A stretch of 64,000 bases of DNA from CAZKJL01 sp964553135 (GTDB lineage: Bacteria > Patescibacteriota > Gracilibacteria > Peribacterales > Peribacteraceae), in contig CAZKJL010000001.1 in the NCBI GenBank assembly GCA_964553135.1, positions 186,001-250,000 on the forward strand. The letters run 5' to 3'. The notes beneath the pieces were generated by a model. It saw only the letters and a program-made list of their open reading frames with translations. It made no database searches and was not told where the DNA came from. Positions within the stretch are counted from its first letter, which is position 1. Each line of letters starts with the position of its first letter. Of this stretch, positions 23,131-31,251 are shown one piece after another. The position numbers were made by a program, and so were the translations under genes.

Positions 23131-24545
23131 CCGGGAGCGAAGACCATGAGTGCCGACGACGTGATGCCGAAGAGCCTGTCGTTCTGCCAGTTGTACTGCA
23201 GTCCGCGCATCGTCGCGCTCGCATTGTACGTCTTCACGATGGGCGCTTGTCCTTGTGCGAACTTCACCAAGTCGATGACGCGCAGTTGTGCGCTGCTCGC
23301 ATTGCCCGCCACGAACGCATACTTGCTGCCGAAGATGGTGGCGAGCGCATTCACGTCGCCGCCCACTTCCAGCGTCCAGGGTCCGGGAGGCGGGCTCGGC
23401 ACGGGAGCGAGGGCGATGTCGTAGAGCGTCAGCTCATCGATGGCCGATCCTTCGGCGCGACCGATGAGCGCCGACGTTCCCGACGTGGCCACCGCTTTGC
23501 CGTCCTGCACGTTCGTGAGGTCGATGCCGACGCCGGGGGCGAACTGCAGGTTTTCGGCATCGAAAATATCCACCACTTCGAACTCGCCGGCGTTGTTGGC
23601 ATTCCCGACGTAGGCATAGCCGTCTTGGAGAGCGATGCCGAGAATGCTGCCGCTCATGGCGAGCGAACTCTGCAGCGTCATCGGACCGGTTTCACTCATG
23701 AGCAGTGCCGAAAATTCATCGTTGGGCGGATTATTGAGCGACCCCACGTACACGTTGTCGCCGTACACGGCGATGGATCGCGCTTGGCCGCTGCCGGGCA
23801 TATCGTACGTATTGATCAGGTTTCCCGAGCTGAGCGTGGAGGGCGACGATATGTCGTAGACCTGCACTTCTTTCGTGGCGTCGGAACTCACGAGATACAA
23901 ACGATCGTCATCCACGACGATGCCGTAGGCCGAGGCGCCGAGATCGAACGACGATGCCACGCGAACGGGGCTCGCGGGATTGCTCACGTCGTAGATATAA
24001 AGTCCCTTGCCGCCCGACGCATTCGTGCTCGTGATGTAGACGTACGAGCCGCCCATGGCCACCGATTGGAAGTCCGGCGTGCCGCTCACGGAAACGTTCG
24101 CGATGCGCGACATGTTGGCCCAGTTGCCCACGGTGGCCACCTTGCGCCAGTTCGTGAGCTCGGTGACCAGAGTCGCGGTGCCCGATCTCGTCTTGCCGAA
24201 GTTCCACCCCGCGACGGCCGTCACTTCCCACCAGTCGGTTCCTTTCGATACGGCGTTGATGCGCGTGGTGTAGCCGTCGATCTTGACGGTCGTTCCCGAA
24301 AATGCCCACGCTCCCCCCGTGAGTGCCATGCCGTGGTAGCCCGCGGTGACGGACGCGAAGTTCAACGCCGACATTTGTCGCACCGCTTCCAGCTGTTGCT
24401 CCGCCAAGAACGTTCCGCGCGCGCGGTCGCCGCCCGCGATGGTGGAGCGTTGACCCAGGAGCAGCGTGAAGCCGATTCCCGCCAAGAACATCGAGAAGAT
24501 GCCGATGGCGATGATGGCTTCCAGGAGCAAGCTTCCCTCCCTCAT
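23127..24545 (-). CDS. Prepilin fused to an LVIVD-type beta-propeller
   Basis: About 472 residues. The leader MREG is cut before SLLLEAIIAIGIFSMFLAG (Glu5). A short pilin-like part (to about 140) is followed by about 300 residues of repeats typical of LVIVD beta-propellers: GLYIYDVSNPASPV, EVQVYDISSPSTLS, EFEVVDIFDAENLQ, QLRVIDLVKFAQ. A propeller on a pilin helix suggests an adhesive or ligand-binding pilus tip, like PilY1 in role but not in sequence. I chose the start at 24545 so that the leader is short. Confidence 0.85.
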   Translation of the reverse strand: MREGSLLLEAIIAIGIFSMFLAGIGFTLLLGQRSTIAGGDRARGTFLAEQQLEAVRQMSALNFASVTAGYHGMALTGGAWAFSGTTVKIDGYTTRINAVSKGTDWWEVTAVAGWNFGKTRSGTATLVTELTNWRKVATVGNWANMSRIANVSVSGTPDFQSVAMGGSYVYITSTNASGGKGLYIYDVSNPASPVRVASSFDLGASAYGIVVDDDRLYLVSSDATKEVQVYDISSPSTLSSGNLINTYDMPGSGQARSIAVYGDNVYVGSLNNPPNDEFSALLMSETGPMTLQSSLAMSGSILGIALQDGYAYVGNANNAGEFEVVDIFDAENLQFAPGVGIDLTNVQDGKAVATSGTSALIGRAEGSAIDELTLYDIALAPVPSPPPGPWTLEVGGDVNALATIFGSKYAFVAGNASSAQLRVIDLVKFAQGQAPIVKTYNASATMRGLQYNWQNDRLFGITSSALMVFAPG

Positions 24546-24560
24546 GCGAAGCGCGCAACG

Positions 24561-24588
24561 TAAAGAGGGCGACCGTCGGGCCGCCCTC
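24561..24588 (-). terminator. Terminator of the giant prepilin gene
   Basis: On the minus strand GAGGGCG and CGCCCTC form a 7-bp stem followed by TTTA, between the stop at 24649 and the next start at 24545. Confidence 0.7.
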
Positions 24589-24648
24589 GTGATGTCTTGA
24601 TTGCCGGGGAGAGAGGATGCGCGTGTCATTCCTCATCCCATGATAGTC

Positions 24649-27600
24649 CTAGTCGCGGCTTTCGGCGACCATGCGCAGGAGAGATTCTCCGCAACCGAAC
24701 TGTCTGGATGTCTTCACGTAGAAGGAGAACAGGCTCTTCATGCTGCGGTACAGCGCCGGGTAGTCCTCGAAGCGGTGGAAGCCCTTGTTTTCGACGGCGT
24801 CCAGCAACTGCGTGCAGCTGCATCCGCGCGAGTCGGCCAGCGTGTAGTTGCTGACGTTCTTGCGGGGGCCGACGCGGAAGACGGGGATGGAGTTCTTGTT
24901 GCCGCGTGCCGCCGTGAGAGCGTAGCGCTCGAACGACATGTACTCGGTGGGAACGCTCTCCGGCATCGTGGTGCCGATGGGACAGAGGTCGTCCTTGTTC
25001 TTGATGCCGTCGCCGTCCGTGTCTTCATTGCCTGCGGAAGACGAGGAGCTGGAAGAGGACGAGCTCACCGAGCTCGAGGAACTGGAACTGGACGAGCCGC
25101 AGCCGCCGGCTTTGTCGATGGAGACGATGGCCACCACGTCGTTGTAGCGCGGGGAATCGATGTCATTCAGTTCCACCAAGTACACCACGTCGCGATTGCC
25201 GACCTTCGCTTTTGCACTGTCATCGATGACGTCGCGCAGGTACTTCTTCATCTGGCCGGAGGCCATGATGGACGCGAGTCCCGTGAAGGTCTGACCCTTC
25301 GAGAGAACGCGGATGTGGTTGTCGCTCTGGCCGGACATCGCGGTGCGGTTGAACACCCACGAGTAGCGGCCGTTGAACGAAAGGGCGATCTTGCTGCCCG
25401 ATGCCGTGTTGCTGAAGACGGAGAGTTCGTTGCCGCGGAGCGTCTTGTAGCCGAACAATTCGCGCCAGCTGGATCCGGCGTCGAATGAGATTTGGCCACG
25501 GACGGCGACCTTGGGTCCGCCGATACCGTACGTGCTCTCGGATCCGGCGATGCGAACCGTCACGTCGGCCTTGCCCTTGAGGGTGAGAAGGCCGCTCGGA
25601 GAGACGGTGAACGGAACGGCGCACGAGTCATTGACCGTCGCGACGGAGGAGCTGGAACTCGAAGAGCTGGAGCTCGATGAAGCATTGCTCGGTTCGCCGG
25701 CGCTCCAGTAAAGGATGACGCCGTCGCTTTCCGTCGTGACGCGCGTTTTGAAGGTCATGAACTTGGCGTTCGGGCCGTCGACGAATTCGTCGCCGCCCGC
25801 GTTGTCGTTCACGACGCCGTCCCGCGGATTTTCGGAAGCATAGTTGTCGATTTCGTTCACGACGGACGTGATGTACGCCTTGTTGAATTCCACTTTCGCA
25901 TCGGCGATTTCCTTGCCCGAGCTGTTCGGGTGGTTGCCGTACTCGATGATGCGGATCCAGCCGTTGCCGCGCTGGAGAGCGAGACCTTTCACGTCGTTGA
26001 CGATGCCGCTGTCGATGATGGTGTTGCCGGACGTGTCGACGAGCGGGATCCACTGATCCTCGGAGAAGGCGAGGGCGTTCTGGCCGACGTACACCTTTTC
26101 CTTCAGGTCACCGGCGCCGGAGTTCTGCGCGCGATCGAAGTGAATCTTCACGCGCTGCTTGTCGCTGCTCGTGCACGTGGACGGTTTCTCCGTGAAGGTC
26201 ACGAGGGCCACGGCGTCTTGGAAGTCGGACGAACGCTGATCCAGCGTGCCGAGCTCGACCAAGTAGATGACGTCGCGGGGTCCGATTTTGATGCGTCCCT
26301 GGTTATCCATCACTTCTTTCAGGAAGGATTCGAGAGAGTTCTGGTTGTCGAAGGCCGAGTAACGCGGCGGCGTGTCGCCGTTCCTCAGAATGATGACGTG
26401 ACCGTCCTTGCTGTCGGACTGGTACGTCTTGTTGAACAGCCACGAGTAGCGTCCGTTGAAACGGAGGACGATCGGCGAGCCGCCCGGGACGTTGGCGACG
26501 GTCTGCGTGTCGCCCGTCGTGACGGCCTTGCTGTTGTAGAGATCGGCGAATTCGGTGCCGTCGGTACTCAGGGAGACGCGAACGTCGACCTTCGGTCCGC
26601 CGGATCCGTACGTGATCTGTGATCCGAGCACCTTGATTTTCACATCGTTGGTGCCGGCCGTCTGCACTTTGTTGCCGTTCGTATCGAGCGTGAAGCGCAC
26701 GTCGCAGGGGAGATCTCCTCCACCGCCGCTCGTGCCTCCGGTCGTACCCGACGTGGTTCCGCCGGTCGTTCCGGACGTGGTACCGCTCGTGGTTCCCGAT
26801 GTGGTGCCACTTGTGGTGCCACTCGTCGTACCCGAGGTCGTTCCACTTGTGGTACCGCTCGTCGTTCCCGAGGTCGTGCCTCCGGTCGTGCCCGAGGTGG
26901 TTCCGCCGGTCGTTCCGGACGTGGTACCGCCGGTCGTTCCGGACGTGGTACCGCTCGTGGTTCCACTTGTCGTACCACTGGTCGTTCCGCTCGTGGTGCC
27001 CGANNNNNNNNNNNNNNNNNNNNNNNNNNNNNNNNNNNNNNNNNNNNNNNNNNNNNNNNNNNNNNNNNNNNNNNNNNNNNNNNNNNNNNNNNNNNNNNNN
27101 NNNCCACTTGTCGTACCACTGGTCGTTCCGCTCGTGGTGCCCGAGGTCGTACCGCTCGTCGTTCCGGATGTGGTTCCGCTCGTGGAGCCTTCACCGCTGC
27201 AGGAGCCGTTCAGCACGTTGCTGACGGAGACGGAGCCGTTCTGGTTGATGGTGAGGTTTCTGTACCCGTCCGAGTTGAGCGAGTAGATGCACACCGTGCC
27301 CACTTCGCTCGGAAGTCCGCTCACGCGAGTGAACGACACTTCCTCGATACCGTCGGTGTCCACGCTGGCCGGCAGCGGGAAGCTGACGTCCTTCTCGGTG
27401 TTTCGGATGGCGTACTCTTCACCGGCGAACAGCGTTCCGTCCGGGAAGTACACGCCCCAGCCCGAATCGAATTTTCCGGCTTGAGACAGCGTCTGCGCCG
27501 CACGCACGGCTTGCACCAAGTGTTCCGTGGCCGTATCCAGGTCGGAGTAGACCTGGTACTGACGGTACATCGGGATGGTGATACCGGCCGTTGCGGCCAT

Positions 27601-27684
27601 GAGGCCGATGGCGATAAGCACTTCGATGGCCGTAAACCCACGCCGCTTGGGCAGGGTCTGCTTCTTCTGTGTGCGCGAACGCAT
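24649..27684 (-). CDS. Giant prepilin-adhesin with SGTT repeats and Ser-rich linkers (contains scaffold gap)
   Basis: About 1,011 residues as assembled. The prepilin leader MRSRTQKKQTLPKRRG is cut before FTAIEVLIAIGLMAATAG. After a pilin-like head (to about 180) comes a long SGTT/GGTT repeat with a 100-N gap. Two copies of a roughly 200-residue domain follow, each with YGxGGPKV, LRFNGRYSWLFNK or LSFNGRYSWVFNR, and DVIYLVEL or DVVYLVEL; they are separated by poly-Ser runs. A calcium-binding type-3-like repeat DTDGDGIKNKDDLCP lies near the end. It looks like a long stalked cell-surface adhesin on the pilus. Confidence 0.88.
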   Translation of the reverse strand: MRSRTQKKQTLPKRRGFTAIEVLIAIGLMAATAGITIPMYRQYQVYSDLDTATEHLVQAVRAAQTLSQAGKFDSGWGVYFPDGTLFAGEEYAIRNTEKDVSFPLPASVDTDGIEEVSFTRVSGLPSEVGTVCIYSLNSDGYRNLTINQNGSVSVSNVLNGSCSGEGSTSGTTSGTTSGTTSGTTSGTTSGTTSXXXXXXXXXXXXXXXXXXXXXXXXXXXXXXXXXXSGTTSGTTSGTTSGTTSGTTSGTTGGTTSGTTGGTTSGTTGGTTSGTTSGTTSGTTSGTTSGTTSGTTSGTTSGTTSGTTGGTTSGTTGGTSGGGGDLPCDVRFTLDTNGNKVQTAGTNDVKIKVLGSQITYGSGGPKVDVRVSLSTDGTEFADLYNSKAVTTGDTQTVANVPGGSPIVLRFNGRYSWLFNKTYQSDSKDGHVIILRNGDTPPRYSAFDNQNSLESFLKEVMDNQGRIKIGPRDVIYLVELGTLDQRSSDFQDAVALVTFTEKPSTCTSSDKQRVKIHFDRAQNSGAGDLKEKVYVGQNALAFSEDQWIPLVDTSGNTIIDSGIVNDVKGLALQRGNGWIRIIEYGNHPNSSGKEIADAKVEFNKAYITSVVNEIDNYASENPRDGVVNDNAGGDEFVDGPNAKFMTFKTRVTTESDGVILYWSAGEPSNASSSSSSSSSSSSVATVNDSCAVPFTVSPSGLLTLKGKADVTVRIAGSESTYGIGGPKVAVRGQISFDAGSSWRELFGYKTLRGNELSVFSNTASGSKIALSFNGRYSWVFNRTAMSGQSDNHIRVLSKGQTFTGLASIMASGQMKKYLRDVIDDSAKAKVGNRDVVYLVELNDIDSPRYNDVVAIVSIDKAGGCGSSSSSSSSSVSSSSSSSSSSAGNEDTDGDGIKNKDDLCPIGTTMPESVPTEYMSFERYALTAARGNKNSIPVFRVGPRKNVSNYTLADSRGCSCTQLLDAVENKGFHRFEDYPALYRSMKSLFSFYVKTSRQFGCGESLLRMVAESRD
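27004..27103. other. Scaffold gap (100 N) inside the SGTT repeat
   Basis: One hundred Ns. The 41 bases before the gap (26963-27003) are identical to the 41 bases after it (27104-27144), and the offset of 141 is a multiple of 3. The flanking contig ends may therefore overlap, and the true gap may be zero or an unknown number of repeat units. Confidence 0.98.
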
Positions 27685-27712
27685 AGAAAGGGAGGGAAAA
27701 AAGTGTGGGTTT

Positions 27713-28993
27713 TTACCTGCCCACCGATCCGACGATCGAGTAGATAGGAACAATGATAGCAAATGCGATGGTTCCGACGAGTCCTCCGATGAACAGAAGG
27801 AGAATCGGTTCAAGGACGACCGGTAAACGCTGCGCCGCCTCCTCCGCTTTCTTTTCGTAAATATCCGCGATGCGCATAAGCATATCGGCGATTTTACCCG
27901 ATTGTTCGCCGGTTACCACCAGCTGCTGGACGGACGGAGGCAATAGTTTCGTAGTCTCTTTGATCGTCTTGAACGACACGGCGAACGATTCTCCCACTTC
28001 GATCGACTCGGCGAGACGGAAGTAGAACTTGCGGTACGCCACGGTGTCCGTCACGTCGGCCATGGACTTGATGGACTCCACGAGCGGTACGCCGGCTTTG
28101 AGCAGGCTTCCCAAAATCACGCCGAAACGCGCGATGGTGGCCGATTTGGCCATGGTGCCGATGCCCGGAAGTTTGAAGATGAACATCTGCGTCGGTCCCC
28201 GCAGCGCGGTCTTGGTGCAGACGATATAGAGGAGCAGTGCCAGTGCGCCGGCCGACGGAACGGCGACGGTGCCGTGCTCTTTGAAGAAGTTGGCCACCCA
28301 AATGATGACGCGCGTGACGAACGGAAGTTCGGCGTTGAGAGACAGGAGCACGCCGACCAGCTGCGGCAGCACGAACCAGGCCAAGCCGAGCGTGATGCCG
28401 ATGGTGAGCGTGAGCACGATGGACGGATAAATCATGGCCATCTTCACCTTGGACTGCAGCGATCGATCTTTTTCCTGCTGAATGGACAAGTATTCCATGT
28501 TCTTGCTGAGCGAGCCGGATTCTTCGCCGATGCGAATGAGTGCGAGCGCGTAGGGCGAGAAAAAGTTCTGGTTATCCATCGCGAGCCAGAGCGGAATGCC
28601 GCTCTCCACTTCTTCGAGCACGCGGCCGACGAGTTTTTTCATCGGCTTCACCTTCACTTCGGTCTGAATCGTCTTGAGTGCATCCACCACCGAAAGGCCC
28701 GAATTCAGCAGAATGGCGAGGTTTTCGACGAAATGAGCCTTCTCCTTTCCGAGCCCGAAGTTGTTCAAGCTGTCGGTGAACTTCTTCATCGCCGATTTCT
28801 TCGGCGCCTTCGACTTTTTCATCGACAACTCCTCCTTTTTTTCCGTGGGTTTTTCCGTCGCGATCGGAGCGGCTGTTTTTGCGGCGGGCATCGCTTCTTT
28901 TTTCGGCGCCTCGGGAGGAGGCGTCAAAATTCCGAGCATTGTTCCTGGCTCGGGGCTACTTGCCTTTGGCGGGTTTGGGTTTTGGTCCGTCAT
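27713..28993 (-). CDS. pilC: Type IV pilus inner-membrane platform protein PilC (GspF family)
   Basis: About 426 residues. A Pro/Lys-rich cytoplasmic N-terminus (about 1-70) precedes two repeats of the GspF domain: FVENLAILLNSGLSVVDALK and FGVILGSLLKAGVPLVESIK, each ending in membrane helices (three in all). The motif LALIRIGEESGSLSKNMEYL in the first repeat and LVVTGEQSGKIADMLMRIAD in the second are family hallmarks. It anchors the PilB motor to the pilus base. It overlaps the pilB 3' end by 38 nt; a later ATG at 28939 would remove the overlap. Confidence 0.95.
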   Translation of the reverse strand: MTDQNPNPPKASSPEPGTMLGILTPPPEAPKKEAMPAAKTAAPIATEKPTEKKEELSMKKSKAPKKSAMKKFTDSLNNFGLGKEKAHFVENLAILLNSGLSVVDALKTIQTEVKVKPMKKLVGRVLEEVESGIPLWLAMDNQNFFSPYALALIRIGEESGSLSKNMEYLSIQQEKDRSLQSKVKMAMIYPSIVLTLTIGITLGLAWFVLPQLVGVLLSLNAELPFVTRVIIWVANFFKEHGTVAVPSAGALALLLYIVCTKTALRGPTQMFIFKLPGIGTMAKSATIARFGVILGSLLKAGVPLVESIKSMADVTDTVAYRKFYFRLAESIEVGESFAVSFKTIKETTKLLPPSVQQLVVTGEQSGKIADMLMRIADIYEKKAEEAAQRLPVVLEPILLLFIGGLVGTIAFAIIVPIYSIVGSVGR

Positions 28994-30761
28994 CGTGAGC
29001 GAAGAAGACGTCGTCCGGCGGCGCGGCGATGCGCAGCAATTCTTCCACGGTCGTCAGCCCCGCCTTCGCCTTGTCGAGTCCGTCCTCGAACAGGAACATG
29101 AATCCGGTTTCGCGGGCCTTCACCAAAATGTCGGTGCTGTTTTTCTTCTGCACGATGAGTTCCTCCAAATCTTTGTTGATTTCCAGTAGTTCGTAGATGC
29201 CGATGCGTCCGCGGTAACCCGTGTTTCCGCAGCCGTCACAGCCTTTTCCGCGGTAGAGGGTCACGGGCTCGGTGCCGGAGAAATATTTGTCGGCATTCTT
29301 GAAGAGTGTCTTCGCTTCCTCCACGGTGATGGTGAAACTGAAGCGGCAGTGCGGACAAATTTTGCGAGCCAACCGCTGCGCCACGATCACTTCCAGCGTC
29401 GATGCGAGCAAGAACGGTTCCACGCCCATTTCGATGAGACGGGGGACGGCGGTCGCGGAATCGTTGGCGTGCAACGTGGAGAACAGCAAGTGTCCGGTGA
29501 GCGCCGCGTTCACGGCGATCTGCGCCGTTTCGTTGTCGCGGATTTCTCCCACGAGAATGATGTCCGGGTCTTGGCGGACGAGCGAGCGGAGTCCTTTGGC
29601 GAACGTGAGTCCCGTGCCCAGGTTCACCTGGATATGGTTGATGCCCGTGATTTTGTATTCCACCGGATCTTCGATGGTCGAAATGTTCACGTCGGGGCGG
29701 TTGCGCATCTTGATGAGTCCGTAGAGCGTCGTGGATTTACCCGCTCCGGTGGGACCCGTGGTCAGGATCATGCCGAACGGCTTGTTGGCCGCTTTTTCGA
29801 GGATCGCGCGGTAGCGCTCCGAAAAGCCGAGGTCGGCCAGCGTGAGGTTGCGGACGTATTCGGACAGAAGACGCATCACGACTTTCTCGCCGTCGACGAT
29901 CGGAATGATCGAGACGCGGACATCCATCGTTCCGGCTTTGGATTTGTAGCGGATGGCGCCGTCCTGGGCGGCGTAGTGTTCGTCGATGCGCAGGTTGGAT
30001 TCGATCTTGATGCGGTTCACGATGCCTTCGTAGAACTGCTTCGGCAGGCGCCCGGCCTCGTGCATCACGCCGTCCACGCGGAAGCGGACGATGACGTCTT
30101 TCTCTTGGGGCTCGAAGTGGATGTCGGAGGCCTTGAGTCCCATGGCGTCCTCGAAAATTTCTTCGAGAATTTCGGGAGCGACCTGTTTTTGTTTTTCGAT
30201 GATGGACTGGAATCGCGTGGCGAGCGGCTTGTGGTAGAGCGCGAACGCATTGCCGATGGAGCCCTTGGGGGCGTAGGCAAGCGTCACGGTGCCGGTGAAC
30301 TTCTTGAGATCTTCCTTCGAATATTTTTTCCAGAAGCCTTTGTTTTTCTTCTCGGCTTCCAGCGCTTCTTTGCCCGTGGGGACGTAGAACTTCTGTCCGA
30401 CGTTCGCACGAATGGCTTCCTCAAGTCCTTCCTGGAGCGGGTCCGCGGTCGCGACCGTGATGCTCGTGTTCTCCACGTACTCCACGGCGATGGACGAGAA
30501 CGAACGCGCGAATTCCTCGGGGAGTGCGGCCACCGTCTCGCGTGCCGGCGGTTTGCCGACCACGTCGTAGAACGGCAGTTTGTAGTATTCGCTGAGAGCG
30601 TTTTCCAAAAGATCCGCGGTGAGCAGGCGCTTCTCGAACAGAATCATCTTCAGCTCCACGCGGCGTTCCTCGGCTTCCTTGAGCATGCTCGCCATTTCCT
30701 CCTCGCTGAGATAGTTCTGTTCCACGAGGATCTTGCCGAGTTGTTCGTTGGTGAGTTGCAT
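28956..30761 (-). CDS. pilB: Type IV pilus assembly ATPase PilB (GspE family)
   Basis: This 601-residue protein has an N-terminal MshEN-type domain (QLGKILVEQNYLSEEEM to about 150) and a secretion ATPase core: Walker A GPTGAGKST, Asp box STIEDPVEYKI, Walker B DPDIILVGEIRD, His box TGHLLFSTLHAND, and the four-cysteine zinc site CPHC...CDGC. It powers pilus extension. I see no PilT retraction ATPase in the window. It starts 3 nt after the response-regulator stop, so the two are co-transcribed. Confidence 0.97.
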   Translation of the reverse strand: MQLTNEQLGKILVEQNYLSEEEMASMLKEAEERRVELKMILFEKRLLTADLLENALSEYYKLPFYDVVGKPPARETVAALPEEFARSFSSIAVEYVENTSITVATADPLQEGLEEAIRANVGQKFYVPTGKEALEAEKKNKGFWKKYSKEDLKKFTGTVTLAYAPKGSIGNAFALYHKPLATRFQSIIEKQKQVAPEILEEIFEDAMGLKASDIHFEPQEKDVIVRFRVDGVMHEAGRLPKQFYEGIVNRIKIESNLRIDEHYAAQDGAIRYKSKAGTMDVRVSIIPIVDGEKVVMRLLSEYVRNLTLADLGFSERYRAILEKAANKPFGMILTTGPTGAGKSTTLYGLIKMRNRPDVNISTIEDPVEYKITGINHIQVNLGTGLTFAKGLRSLVRQDPDIILVGEIRDNETAQIAVNAALTGHLLFSTLHANDSATAVPRLIEMGVEPFLLASTLEVIVAQRLARKICPHCRFSFTITVEEAKTLFKNADKYFSGTEPVTLYRGKGCDGCGNTGYRGRIGIYELLEINKDLEELIVQKKNSTDILVKARETGFMFLFEDGLDKAKAGLTTVEELLRIAAPPDDVFFAHDDGPKPKPAKGK

Positions 30762-30764
30762 GGC

Positions 30765-31184
30765 TTAGAGTGCGGATTTCACGCGAGCGACGATGTCGGA
30801 AATGGGCGTGTTGGATTTCACGAAGTAGTCGATGGCGCCAAGTTCTTTGGTTTTGGCACGGTCTTCTTCCTGGCCCAAGTTGCTGAGCACGATGACGGGA
30901 GTCTTCATGCCGAGGTTCTTGATTTCCGTGAGCACGCCGAAGCCGTCCATGACGGGCATGATGAGATCGAGGAGTGCCAAGTCGTACGGGGTCGCCTTCA
31001 ATTCGGCGATGGCTTCTTGGCCGTTCGTCACGACCTTGGTTTCGTAACCCTGACTTTTGAGCTTCATTTCGAGAGCGTGGGACAGCGGACGCTCATCCTC
31101 CACGATGAGAATTTTTTTGCCCGTCGGAGCCACGGCCTTCTTGGCCTCAGCATCAGGTGACGGGGTTGTTTGTGTGGGCTCCAT
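30765..31184 (-). CDS. Single-domain response regulator (CheY-like)
   Basis: This 139-residue protein has a 22-residue Pro/Ala-rich lead then one receiver domain: acidic pocket VEDE, phospho-acceptor Asp in LALLDLIMP, switch Ser in VIVLSNLG and Lys in YFVKSN. It has no output domain, so it should act by protein contact, perhaps on the PilB/PilC machine encoded next to it. The histidine kinase at 18117-20306 is a candidate partner. Its promoter is back to back with that of purH. Confidence 0.93.
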   Translation of the reverse strand: MEPTQTTPSPDAEAKKAVAPTGKKILIVEDERPLSHALEMKLKSQGYETKVVTNGQEAIAELKATPYDLALLDLIMPVMDGFGVLTEIKNLGMKTPVIVLSNLGQEEDRAKTKELGAIDYFVKSNTPISDIVARVKSAL

Positions 31185-31194
31185 AAATCTCTCT

Positions 31195-31245
31195 ATTGTA
31201 GCACAAAATCGCCGCGTTCACAACGTCCGGGAACACTGATAGACT
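31195..31245. promoter_or_regulatory. Back-to-back promoters of the response regulator and purH
   Basis: Minus strand: TTGTGA (31218-31223), 17 bp, TACAAT (31195-31200), 10 nt before the regulator ATG. Plus strand: TTCACA (31217-31222), 17 bp, TAGACT (31240-31245), 6 nt before the purH GTG. The two -35 boxes are almost the same six base pairs read in opposite directions. Confidence 0.75.
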
Positions 31246-31251
31246 CAGCCC

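Noticed and set aside
26730..27190. CRISPR-like repeat array
   Set aside because: The 12-bp units have no unique spacers, are coding, and translate to SGTT/GGTT within a prepilin gene.
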